Part shown: one piece after another, positions 24,835 through 36,130 of the stretch
How the letters are laid out: the number at the start of each line of letters is the position of its first letter
Position numbering within the stretch: position 1 is the first letter of the stretch
Origin: Rhyzopertha dominica
Taxonomy: Eukaryota; Arthropoda; Insecta; Coleoptera; Bostrichidae
Reading direction: 5' to 3'
NCBI GenBank assembly: GCA_025024175.1
Contig: QCXZ01000137.1
Span: forward strand, 77,438,680-77,502,679
DNA: 64,000 nt
Notes under the pieces: generated by a model
What the model was told of the DNA's origin: nothing
Database searches by the model: none
Seen by the model: only the letters and a program-made list of their open reading frames with translations
Position numbers and translations under genes: made by a program

Positions 24835-26287
24835 TAATCGACCCAACAGCACTATTTTCGATTTATGCCCTGGTCATTATTTTAGCCAAAGAGCAAAAAG
24901 AAGTGCTCAAATTTGATCTATTTAAAATATCAGATCAATGCGATCACGGTTTTTAATCGAAAATTTGCTAATATCCAAGTTTAATGGAGTATTATCGATG
25001 TGCTCACATTCAGTTTCAGAAGACGATATTAGCCGCTTTAAGCACATAAACTATGCATGTATGATTAAAGTTAAAAACATAAATTACTCTTATGTCACAT
25101 AAAAACTGTCGCAGAAGTAATAATCGAAGTATAACTTACATGGCCATCATAAGATTAATTGAACTTAAAGGAATACCTACATTTGTAATAATTTATACTG
25201 TGGGTTTAATTGTTAATCCCTGCAGATTTCGGTATAGTCAAGTAAATTGCGTAAAAAATTTTAACACACGTTTTTGGCGAACTTGAGCCATTTCTTGCAA
25301 ATCAATGACAGCCAGCAAGATGAATATAATACATGAAAGGATTTTTGCAGCTTGAGAACAATAAAAAATGATGGTTTTAAAATAAGCAGAAATTTGAGTA
25401 AAATTAGAGGTATGATTAGAAATTGTTAGATATAAAACGACCATCAATTTAATGCTGATTGGTGGAGTTTGGCTAGCTGACGCATAATGCTAGGGCTTAT
25501 AACTTGTATTTTTATGTTCAACTAAGATTAGCTAAACCAGCAGCTTAAATAATTACAGTCTTAGGTACTGTTTCACGACCAGGTTGTTTCCTCATTCTCA
25601 GTTTTGATAATCTTTTTTATCTATACTGGCTACCTCTATTCACTCCTAACGTAAATTTCTTAAGCTTCTAATGCGAAAAGTCGAAACTAAAAAGCGCATC
25701 GGTTAATTAATTATTTGATATGTGCAAATTCCAAATCATAAAACGTGGTTCTTTAGGAGATGCTTAAGGCAAAAGTTTATATTTCTTTGGTAGTTCGTTT
25801 GACATTACTATAGATTATGTGGATCACGGATCTTTCTTCTTCCAAATAAAATGTATCTACTCATCTTCTGTTAAACGTGATAGACATGCAACTGAATGCG
25901 CTAAATATCGCCCAACTGAGATCATCAATAATTGAGTTACGAATAAACGAGTATATAAAAAAGCATAAAAAACTTGGGCCTTCACAGAAGATGTTTTAAG
26001 TCACGTTGCAGAAAATTAGCAAAGATTGTTCATGAAATAAATACTACGTTAATTACTTAGGTACATAGTCCGATAAAAGCACATTTTTATTTATGTTTAA
26101 TTATTCAGTAACAGAAGCTCTTGCTTTGCCCCCCTTAGACCAAAAGCTAGGTACGCCCATGGCCATAATACAGCCGTTCATACCTCCTTGATGAGGATGC
26201 ATCAACTTTTACATAAACTTGGAAATATTGTTACCACAAATGAAAAGCTAAGTCTGTACAGTGATCCCTTATCATTAACAAAATGTT
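24835..26287. other. Non-coding stretch, nothing recognised
   Basis: AT-rich, no gene or repeat recognised. Small ORFs at 25092-25286 and 25238-25447 overlap on opposite strands. Confidence 0.45.
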
Positions 26288-26584
26288 CTAGTTTTCTTTG
26301 GGTAGAGCACAATTCTTTGCTGAGCGGTACTTTTTTGTAATCCCTCCATAATTATTGATATCTAAATAGAAGATTTGCGAACATTTGTTTGGACAGGTTC
26401 GCATTTGACTATAAGAACTCCCGAAATGCAATGGAAAATCAAACATGTAAATACAAGGAAACATTTCGTTCGTGCGTGTTTGAGAATGTTTACAGATAAT
26501 TTGATATTCTATTGTCATATTTAGAGAGTAAGTTTTTCCACCGGTTTTAATTATTATCCCTGTAAATAAATAATAATTGGTCAA
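26288..26584 (-). pseudogene. Possible C2H2 zinc-finger remnant
   Basis: A 98-codon minus-strand frame with HSQTRTNEMFPC and SQMRTCPNKCSQIF. These resemble the H-x-RTHTNEK-x-F-x-C linkers of C2H2 zinc-finger arrays, but the Cys/His pairs are mostly lost. There is no intact finger and no neighbouring exon. This is a weak resemblance and may be chance. Confidence 0.2.
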
Positions 26585-28289
26585 GTCCGCCTGTTTATGT
26601 ATCCAAAAACTTAACCTTGTTTATTAACTAAAGCAGTTTTTTTCAACAGTTTCTTTTGTAAACATTTTTTTAAGTTTGATATACATAGCGTCAGCAACAG
26701 CATTACAGAAAATGGTGACATACGATATAATATATTAGGGTCAATGTTCGAGCCGCTTATAATAATCTTTGCACGATTGCTACAAACGAGAATGAAGCTA
26801 TTCACATCTAACATTTCAATTTCAGTAATGTCGTTTAAAAAAATGCAAAGCAGGTTTCTCCGAAATCGACTTAGGTTTAATTTTAATTAAAACTTGTCGT
26901 TGTATTTGCGTGTTTACAAGTCTTTATAAAATAAGCAATTCGTCCTGAAATGCAGACGTGGGGTACCAAACATTCCATACTAATTCTTGTCAATCCAAGA
27001 AAGCGATATGAAAGTATATACAAGATTTTTAATGAGTTTTAATAATTAAGGCAAAAGTACCAAATAAAAAAAGCCCATCTATCTTAGTTGGCAAGTCTAA
27101 CCTCTGTGGCTCATGAGTTATGCTGATTATTATCTAAGGAACATGTAGTGTTCCAATTAGTGCGAGCAATTACTAATTATTGTATTAACTGCACCCTGAT
27201 TTCACAATTAATAAATAAAATTACCTGAGTCTGCTTAATTAAAAATTTAAAAAGTTATGTTTAGCAAATTAACGTGAAAATAGAATACATACACATACTG
27301 CTCAGATTTTAACAATAACTAGTGTGCGGAATTTCAAATAATTTAAAAAAGAACAGAGCTGTAAAAATGCAAAGCTAGCATGGCCGTAACAACCATGAAC
27401 ACTATACGTTCATTCCTTTTACACGGCGGCAATAATCAGACGGCACACATTAAATTTAGCAGCTTTCGATGCAGTTTCAACTACGAAACAATTTCCACGC
27501 AGCTGAAATACCAGATCCATTCCGTTAATTAACTTTTACTCACAACAGCTACTAAATTCAGATGCACTATTGCAACAAATCTAGCTCTATCGTGGTTTGG
27601 TGTAGAACTGGGGCGCAAACAAAAACGTTTGTAAGCGCTTGCCGACTGCTGACTGCTTTTGTGCAGACAGCAGGCTTTTACCGCATTGTTTTCGTGGATC
27701 TTGACTGCTTGGTGTTAACACGGGACGTGTTTCCATACTACTGAGAAAATGCACCTTGCTTGGTGCATAAACACTGCAATGAAATTATTGCCACTGTTAT
27801 ATATTGTAAATGTAGTTATAATTAAAAATATATGCCCCTTCAATTTTGGTGGAGGCGCCAGCTTTACTTACACCGCAAACAGCTGAAGATAAATTTGGAT
27901 TTAGAAGGTCAAAATTAGTAAAGATTTGATGAAGTCGCAGGTACGATTTTTTTGTTATTCAATCAAGTGGGCTTAGTACTTTCCTTTAACCGGAAATCAA
28001 CAATACTAAGCCACTTGTTACAGTTTACCTCTGACTTTGCTTGTGACTTACTACTGCTCTATAATTCCACAAAACATTCCTTTAGTTTTATACGAAATAG
28101 ACTTTACCTCTAGAAAGCATGCATTGTGATGTACATATATGCACTTATAAAACAACAAAATAAAAAGTATTTTTTTTTATTTTACATTATTTGTTGTAAA
28201 AGCTACATTATACGACATAAAAAATAAAAATACAATGTATCACTATTGATTACAATCATAAGACATTTATTAATTATTACATTTATTAT
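26585..28289. other. Non-coding stretch, nothing recognised
   Basis: No gene recognised. About 27360-27740 is GC-richer; the 60-codon ORF at 27562-27744 has no known motif. Confidence 0.45.
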
Positions 28290-29690
28290 TGTTGAAACAG
28301 TATATTACTAGGTGTTTTGCTAAATTTTCTAAATTCAAAGTTCGTCTTAATTTATAGGCAGCAAAAGTGTGTTTAGCTTCACAAGATGTCAATGGAGCAA
28401 ATTGAAATTTATTTACTAAAGACCTTTCTAAACCTAAATTATCATCACCGTAGAAATTCCCTAATTTAACAATCTCGTTTATTTGAACAAGTTTTTGATA
28501 ACCTTAACTTTTTCCAAAATGGTGCAAAATGTTTCGTAGATTATTCTTACCAATATGTTTAATTTACTTATCCACTGAATTAATTATTTCGATACTCTGA
28601 TCTAGTGGAATATTTCGTTGTTCCAATCTAGTAATTGATGAAGCTATATGAACAAAATTTGTTTGAATATGTGCTAAGTGACGTTTCAGTAATGGATTTT
28701 TGAAAACATCAACGCATTTTTTTTATCGCCATAGAACTCTCTACATGGAAATTGCAAATTATTAAACATCTTTAATTCCCTCAAAATTATCTGTTAAATA
28801 TGTACACAGTTTAACCCCGTTCCTCATATACTTGTACTCTAAGTAGGTTTTTACATTAAAAACAAGAGTATTAACAATTGGAAATTCAGTCCTTACTACT
28901 TTAGCTACTCGATTTAAGGCATCCTGTAACATCCGTCGTTTCGTCAACAGATACCAATATACACAGTAAAAAATATTGTAGGAGTAAGGTTGCTCTAACG
29001 CAGAGGAAACACAATAGAGCAAAAATTTTAGAGCAAAAACCACTATAATTTTCACTGAAATCAATTTTTCACACTAGTATATCGATTTTTTGCAAAATAC
29101 CTCTAATCAAATGTAGTTTTTATACTAATTACTCTCTTTTTTCTCGAACTAGAGCAAATGAAAATATCTAAAGTAAAAGTAACTCATTTTTACTGAAATC
29201 CAGTGTCAAAGTTACATTTGACTAGAGTGAAAATCACTCTAAATTTTTCTCTAACATTGTAGCCAAGTTTTTTTACTATTCTAGAGAGGACCTGCTCCAG
29301 TTTCGCTCCAGTTTTCGTTAGTGTTAGTATATTCAGAGTACTAATTTTTTACATGTGTAGGATTACTTCCGATAGCAGCCTTAATCGCTTTACCACTAGA
29401 TTGATAGCTGCAGTCAACATATTTTCTTCTTAAAGTCGTGGCAGAAGGCATGTTGAGATCTTCTTTGCAATAATTTCTTAAAAATTGTTGAAACAATGGA
29501 TTGTCCAGTTTTGCAATTGGAATATTGCAACCCAACAACAAACTGCATAAATTTTGATTGAAATTTCCTTGACCCGAATTCTTGGTTTGGTTTGCAGTAA
29601 AGAGTTGTTGAATCAAATCTTACGGCTTGTGTAGACGACTTTTGTGCGTTGCGGTTTAAAATTTGTGACTTACCACAGTTCACACTGAGC
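28290..29690 (-). pseudogene. Decayed hAT-family transposase
   Basis: Minus-strand relic. From the 5' side: a NCGKSQILNR stretch; LLLGCNIPIAKLDNPLFQQF and PSATTLRRKYV, typical of hAT proteins of the CGGBP1/ZBED type (29341-29683); then VSVDETTDVTG near 28935, the first catalytic Asp block; then LNRVAKVVRTEFPIVNTLVF (28762-28930). Near 28300-28480 come PLTSCEAKHTFAAYK and LNLENLAKHLV, the C-terminal dimerisation motif. Frames change many times and much of the middle is missing. About 375 bp separating the N-terminal part from the catalytic Asp looks like an insertion. hAT terminal repeats were not found. Confidence 0.75.
28960..29338. mobile_element. Candidate MITE inside the hAT relic
   Basis: Non-coding block lying exactly where the hAT frame should continue from the NPTHVKN end to VSVDETTD. 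Its sides carry CAGTAAAAAATATTGTAGG and the roughly inverse CTACAATGTTA...GTAGCCAAGTTTTTTTACTA, and the inside has repeated AGAGCAAA/GAGTGAAAA words. The ends are imperfect, so the borders are approximate. Confidence 0.35.
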
Positions 29691-31372
29691 TACAGATATG
29701 GGACAAAGCCTGAAGGTTAAGTAAAAGACCATCGGAAACTAGCCACTGCACGCTCTCTTTTTTACCAAATTATCAATGTATATCGCCAAAAGGGCTAATG
29801 GAAGATGCATCGCCTATTCACAAAGCTGTTTCACCAGGCGTATGTCGCTGAGGCTAAGCACTAAAATATTGAAGATTTGTCACATCCAACGCTCTAATTC
29901 GATCCTGCCCCCCTGTGCTCGTTACGTTCGATGGCGCGCCAAAAACTGCCCATCGCTTTCATCCATATCCAGGTACGATCAAATTACACGTCCACAAAGC
30001 TCGCCGGGCTAATTGGAAATGACTTACTCCGTCCGGTTAGCCGGCGGAGCCTTTCAAAGCGGAACTAATTTTGAAAATATACTGTTTGAAGTGAATCTCA
30101 AAGCTTGAAACGCGATATCGGCGGGGTCAGAATTTATGTGCGGGTCGGGGCACGCGCCTCCGCAACGGCTAGCCACACACCAGCAAAAATATATGCACTT
30201 CTGGTTTAGTATTTGTAGGCATCCGATTCAAGAATGGGGCGAGTGAAACGGTGGTCGGACCTGATATAGTGTGCGGGAGATTGTGAGCTCACAATCATCG
30301 ATTACTGTAATACACTGTGAGAACGGTATGGAGCCGAGAGCTTAATGTTGGTTTTATTCAGTCGCCGGTGGGTTTTTATTGTCGTAATGCCTTCAGAAAT
30401 TCTAACACTGGGTAATCTTGGCGAAATTTAGCCCTTCTACTCTTAAAACCGGGAGACCAACGACTAAGAAGAAATCTGATTGTTAAGCATTAATGAATTG
30501 TACTAAAGATTACACTGATTGCTTAAGGATTACATAGTGATTACAACGGACGGTCAATAAATGTAAGAAAAGGATACAGCGTATTCCACGACGAACTTTC
30601 ATTAGAAGAATATCGGGTAATTGAAGCAATTTTCTGAAAATCTGTTTGTTCATTAAGTTACATGAGTTCTGTACATTTCATCCTTTACAGAACCCCAAAT
30701 AATATAATCAAGGAGATCATGGTGGAAACTTATGTGGACCATTGTGTGCAATAAAATGATCACCAAACATTTCTTCTCCAACAACTCGATTGGCATGTAC
30801 TGAAAAAGAATACTAAACTGAGGTTGTACTGAGGAAGCAAAAAAGGGTTGATTTTGAATTCAAACTGATATGAATGTAAATCAAACATAAATAAGTTTCA
30901 TACCAATATTGTATACTGATTGATCGGGTATACAGGATAATCATAATTTAAAAAAGAATGTATTGTGCGTGTAGTTTGGCCCCTTTATTATTTGGTAGCT
31001 TCTTTGGGGTTACAAGAACAACAGCATAAATACACTAAATAAATATTTAAAAGTTTGTTACCTCAATACTCTTATGATAATTACAATTGAAATTTTGAAA
31101 ACTCACGGAACCAAATCGATCTGTCAACTGTCATAGTGACAATTCGAAAAAAGGAGAAAAAAGTCTAGGACGTAGAAGGTAAATTTCATTATTATTAAAG
31201 TTCAAATTTTGTTGTGTAAATATCTAAAATTATTAATGCATTTGATCATATTGCCCTAAATAGCACATGTCTTATATTAAGGACAAGAGATTTAAATTAT
31301 TTTTCGAAATTTATCAATTTTTAATTTCACATCTTATTTTCATACCAGTAATGTAATATTGATCCGATATCA
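29691..31372. other. Non-coding stretch with GC-rich part
   Basis: About 29860-30400 is the most CpG-rich non-element stretch in this half. It contains one copy of a dispersed repeat at ~30258-30395. No gene recognised; the ORF at 29776-30012 has no motif. Confidence 0.4.
30258..30395 (+). repeat. Dispersed ~135-bp repeat, copy 1
   Basis: Shares GTGTGC, ATTGTGAGCTC...ATCATCGATTAC, GCTTAATGTTGGTTTTATT and GTCGTAA blocks, in order and spacing, with 33482-33620. Identity is partial. No coding capacity. Confidence 0.55.
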
Positions 31373-31700
31373 TTAACGTTTTCCAAATTTTGAATTTTTA
31401 ACATAGTGTGTAAGTGTAAGTGTCCTCAGATCGTCCTGATAAGCTGAAAGATTTTGAAGCAGAAATTTATATAAAGAAGCCGTGATTAACTGATGGGTTT
31501 GTTTTCTCTTTTTAATTAATAAAAATTGTATTTGTATTGTTTTGTGGAATATGTACTTTACGCAAGCTTTGCATTTACACGCTTTACATAGTTTATAAGT
31601 CCCTACTTTTCTTGTGGCCTGACCTAGGTAACATTTAATTTTTCCAGAAGGAAAACACAACTTTAATTTACTTTGCTTTATTGGATGAGCATTTTTATTA
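31373..31700 (-). pseudogene. Possible piggyBac-like C-terminal cysteine-rich remnant
   Basis: A 95-codon minus-strand frame (31373-31660) begins with a Cys-rich stretch (KCYLG...RKVGTYKLCKACK, then CKACVKYIFHK). Its C-x-n-RK-x-TYK-x-C-x2-C-x-n-C spacing recalls the zinc-binding tail of piggyBac transposases. No DDD catalytic domain or TTAA-flanked ends were seen. The assignment is tentative. Confidence 0.25.
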
Positions 31701-34700
31701 AATATTGTCCAAATNTTTCTATTACTGTGACCGTCTTTTAATATTAGAGGTTGGCTTGTTGTTTCTATGACATATATAGCTTCCGTTTTGGGGGTTCTGT
31801 TCTTTCACAAGGATTGTAGGCATCGGATCGATAATGTTTTTAAAAAACATGATAATCTCATATAACGGACGCTAAAAGTATTCACCTTCTTATATCTATA
31901 GCCAGTATAACGCTTAATATAGTTAGAACGGGGGTAGCATTTTAATTGGATGTAGTTAAAACGAAACTATTGCAAGTGGATGTACGGTGTACGGGCGCTA
32001 CTTGCTAGTATATTTCCACTGTCTGGCTGTTCGCGATTAACAGCTTTTCATGCGATTTTCACCAATAGATAGTGATTCATGAGGAAGATTTAGGTATATA
32101 ATTTGTCAAGGTTTTGTGTAAATTGGTTGAAATATAACGGTATTTGTTGGAAGTGTCAGAAAAAGTCGAGCCACCTGGGAGCTTTCATCCAAAACGCTGC
32201 CTAATTCCTTTAAGATATAACAAAGCAATGCATGGTGTGATATTCTTCTTTTATGGTTCTACAAAAAGTCCACGATGGCATGTTTTTATCTTTTAAATAT
32301 AGCAGCCTGTTTAGTTGCGATTGTATTTCGCGTAGGTAAATTTCATTTTATAAACGCAGATGATACGTCTAGTTGGTTACATTAAAGTATTGTAATTACA
32401 CGTTTTCGTTTTTTACCACCGATCGACACTATAATTAGCTGTAAGATGTAATCGACATTCCGATTTACTTTCCGCCAGTATCTTTAGAAGAAATGTAAGA
32501 TTTTACATACTTTAGGTGTGTTTAAGAATATGGCATGTTGATTTTGATGGCACATTGCAAAATTTATGAATTTTTTCAGAGGGTTTTTCCCTAAGGTACG
32601 AACGTGTTGCGTTACCCCTAAGAAGTTCTTTAGTTTGGTTACCAAGACATTACGACTTAGTATGATTAGATATGAGGTTGATTGCAATTTATATTAAGGT
32701 TCTCATAAATTTTAAGGACACTTGCTTACACGTGCCAATAAGTTATGAAAGCTATGCCAGCTGAACACCACTAGTGCTTTTGAGATTTCTGGCGAAATCT
32801 TTTATTTCAGTCAACATGTAGGTACCATTTGCTGTTATGTTAAACCTAAGTTAGTTAAGAGCTACAATGTAGTGTTATTATGTTTAGATCTCTTGGATGA
32901 TTGTGCATAACACATAATTAATTAGTTTACTTGTATCCTTAATCCCTATAACTAAATTTCATTTCACTATTACAAAAGAACTGTATGTATACTTCTGGCT
33001 GACCTTATAAAAGAATTTTGCCGTTATTGTAGGCAAACCAGGAAGTTAGAAGTAGAAAATATAAAACAGAACTAGAGAATCTAAGTGGATCCCAAATTTT
33101 ATATTCTAGATTAACTTAAACTTTGCAAATATTTTAAAGATAAATCTTTTATTATATGATTTGCGTTACTACTACTATAAAAAGTGCTGATGGTCATAAG
33201 CAATTTAACTAAATTATATTAGAAATAGGTTTACGGTAAACTTGAGGAAGACATTCATATAAATTTTTCACAGAGTGAACATGGAGAACAATACAAAACT
33301 CAACTAGCCGAGTCTTCTCTACATAAAGCTTTCCCTGTATAGAAACAGGCGTTAACCGTTTGTAAGTAAGTAAGAACCGTCAAGCTATTCGTACATAATA
33401 TACATTTCATTAAATTCTGCGAATACCTTTAGCTCCTTCACGTGAACAGACTTGTGTGCGAAACTGTATTCTATCTCATGTGTCGTGTGCCGGGCATTGT
33501 AAGCTCGCTATCATCGATTACAGCAATAAACTGCGAACGCAGTGCGCTTCATGGGAGCGGAAAACTGGCTTAATGTCGGTTTTATTTGGTCAATAGATTT
33601 TTTAGCGTCGTAACAATTTGAAGGCAAGAAGGGTTTCGTAATCGGCAATAAGCCGCCGTTGAAAAATCGAGAAGCTAACTAAAGTTGGCTACAGAAATAG
33701 AATCACAGGTCACAAACCTTTGTCACTGCCACAAGGCCCTTCATAATGGGTTAAGTACTAATGTGGATGAACAAATATTAATGGTACATTGGTTCGTTAC
33801 ACCGTAGAATGACCATTGCAATGTTGGATTCACGAAAAAAAAATCAAGTCTAATCTGTCTCGACCTTACCAAGAGGTGATCATCAATTAAATAATAAAGG
33901 TACACTTAAGTGGAAAATAGGACTTCTTCTGAAATACCTTGCTATACCTGAAAATGGTTGAGGGGTTAAAGAGAAATCCTGAAGAGACTGGATTCCCATT
34001 AACACTAAACCATTGATACAAAAAAATATTGTTCTTTATGGCAAAATGTGACAAGTTTAATATTTTCAGGATGAATAATCTTTTGGCATGGTGTGTTGGG
34101 ATATTCAGAACTTTAAAAGATTTTATATTTATCAAATGCTCTTTAATTCTAGTAGAAATACTACTCTCTAACTGGTCTAAATGGATCTTCTGTTAAGTAT
34201 CCACTCCTTTACTTATTAATTAGGTGAAATCCTTGGTAGCGACTGGGGTGTAGTAGTAAATTTTGAAGAAATTCAATAAACATTTAGCAAAAGGAAGTTG
34301 TTTAGCAATTTTATGTCATATTTTAGAGTATTTCCAAAGAGTTGTAAAACAGCCCGCTGTTCCAGAGTCATCTATCCAAGTATAAAACAGCACCATTACA
34401 ATATAATACAAATTCCTTTTCTCTATATTGTATTGTATATTGCTTTACCTGATATAACAAGGTTCTTTATCAAGAGCCCTTCTAAAATCTGGATTAATGG
34501 TAAGTCGAATGATTATCGTATTTCGTAAAGTAGTATCAACTGCACAAGTTTACTCCATTGTTAACCTAAATCTAGCCAACAATGCACTTCAACAACATGC
34601 CGAGTGGCNAAAGTGTGATGCACAGGTTTCGTACCTAGGAATCAGGTNCACGGGAGTTCGCCACCACAACAAATCAAACTTTCGCTGTTTTGAGATTCAC

Positions 34701-35015
34701 CAAACTTGCTCGGCGTAGTTGGGACATTAATTAACAAAGATCAATAGTTGTTCACGGCCTAACAGCCCCCCAGGTGCTTTTACTAAGCCATGCAGAGCTG
34801 GTCTATTGTGTGCTATATATTCCACAGCTGATTGCAAATCACGGTGAAGCGGTAATCATCGCAATAAGTTCGTATCTGGCTAAACGCAGGTATATTACGG
34901 CATTAAAGTTTAATTCGCGAAAATTTCATTAATTAATGAGTATATAGGTTCCATCATTAAAGATTTTTTATTTTTTGTTCGTTGTGTTCTGTGTTTCAAT
35001 ATTGTTATTTCTCAG
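31701..35015. other. Non-coding stretch, nothing else recognised
   Basis: AT-rich, with the second copy of the dispersed repeat at ~33482-33620. ORFs at 32484-32687, 33887-34135, 34298-34528 and 34497-34718 show no motif. Confidence 0.4.
33482..33620 (+). repeat. Dispersed ~135-bp repeat, copy 2
   Basis: Same-orientation partner of 30258-30395, 3.2 kb away: GTGTGCCGGGCATTGTAAGC, ATCATCGATTAC, GCTTAATGTCGGTTTTATT and GTCGTAA in the same order. Probably two members of a dispersed family, not a recent tandem duplication. Confidence 0.55.
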
Positions 35016-35287
35016 CTATGAAATAATTTCTGCTCTTTTCGGAGGCGGCAGTAATTTATTATTTAATTTTTGGGAATGATATTTTGAATTATCCATGGCA
35101 ATTACTGAATTTGCAGGTAAAAATGGAAGTAATTGCCTGGTAAACAAAGTCTCAAACGATGACGCGTTCATGTCCTGGTGATAATCTGCTGAATACTCGT
35201 AGTGGGAAATATATTTTGCCAATATAAGGACATTTTGTGCCTAACCATTTGTATCCCCTGATGCATGCAGAATTATAATTCGTTTGT
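35016..35287 (-). pseudogene. Fragment of a second DD82E-type transposase
   Basis: The minus strand reads RIIILHASGDTNG, a stop, then ADYHQDMNASSFETLF and AMDNSKYHSQKL. These line up with the RIMILHAGGENG, ADYHSDM and IDNASYHSE blocks of the Sailor-like copies but differ at many residues, so this is a different subfamily. The second catalytic Asp survives in AMDNS. The fragment abuts the left limit of copy B in opposite orientation. Confidence 0.72.
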
Positions 35288-35513
35288 TTTGTGACAAATA
35301 CATTTCGTAGGGCAACTGGTCAAACAGATCATTGCTGACTTTAAACCGTGGGGCAACTGAGTACCTCCCAAACAATTAAATATATTCATTCTTATCATTA
35401 GGATCTGTCGCGGCATATACCTGAGTGCTTAATCGACTGCTCCGAGCATATCCTGCAAAAGTATGTTCAAACCATTGGCTTTTCAATTAAAAAGGTGAAG
35501 AAAAAGCAATGCT
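35288..35513 (+). mobile_element. Sailor-like copy B, left part (5' of the Polinton)
   Basis: Aligns with 20999-21224 of copy A with ~90% identity by eye, through GGGCAACTGGTCA and GGATCTGTCGCGGCATATAC to the AATGCT target site. It covers the 5' end and the start of the transposase N-terminal part. The rest lies at 51775-53155, 16.3 kb away on the other side of the Polinton. Confidence 0.85.
35508..35513. repeat. Polinton target-site duplication, left (AATGCT)
   Basis: Six-base duplication matching 51769-51774. Polintons are known for 6-bp duplications. Copy A has AATATT at the same place. Confidence 0.9.
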
Positions 35514-35724
35514 AGTAGGACATATCTGTATGTTCTGTTGCAAAATTTTAATTGATAATTAATTGAAGTAATTAAGCATTTAATTAATTGACGCTAATGA
35601 ACTTTTTTCAGGATTTTTGATTATTTAATGTGTGGATTTAGGTGGTGGGGGGTTGGTGATGCGATGGATGATTGCTAGCTGATGAGAAATTGGAGTGGAA
35701 CTTTTAATTTGATTATTTAGTTAT
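35514..35724 (+). repeat. Polinton left terminal inverted repeat
   Basis: 211 bp, matching the reverse complement of 51558-51768 almost perfectly. The only differences I found are two homopolymer lengths that cancel: T6 versus T5 after GAAC, and G6 versus G7 in the GGTGGT...TTGGTG stretch. Such similarity points to recent insertion or to correction of one end by the other. Confidence 0.95.
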
Positions 35725-36130
35725 ATGAACTTATATTGGACATTATATCCGATTAGATTATTTAGTTAAACTTTAAATGGAACATTGTAGTGGAAATAAA
35801 TTGTGATGACGCATTGGTTATGTGATGAACGATTGTAGATGTTTTCTTAATGATTTTTAATTAGTCGATTAAATAATGAAGTGTTTACGTGTTATATGTT
35901 GAGCAAATCAACTTTGGTAGTGGATATAATTAGGAAATGAATAGAGGGTATGTAAAAAGGTTTTTTTTTCTTTGTAGTTGTTTAGGAAAAATAGAAAAAT
36001 ATACAAATAGATGCGGAATATTTTTCATATATGTATTTAGATGTAATTATACAACTAAAAGCCTATAAAATACAAAACTATAATAATAATAATAATAGTA
36101 ATCGCTTAACACTAAGGTGAAGGGAAAAAT
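35725..36130. other. Polinton left subterminal non-coding DNA
   Basis: AT-rich, with no gene. GATTATTTAGTTA recurs just inside the TIR (about 35711 and 35757), so the repeat pattern of the end continues a little way inward. Confidence 0.5.
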
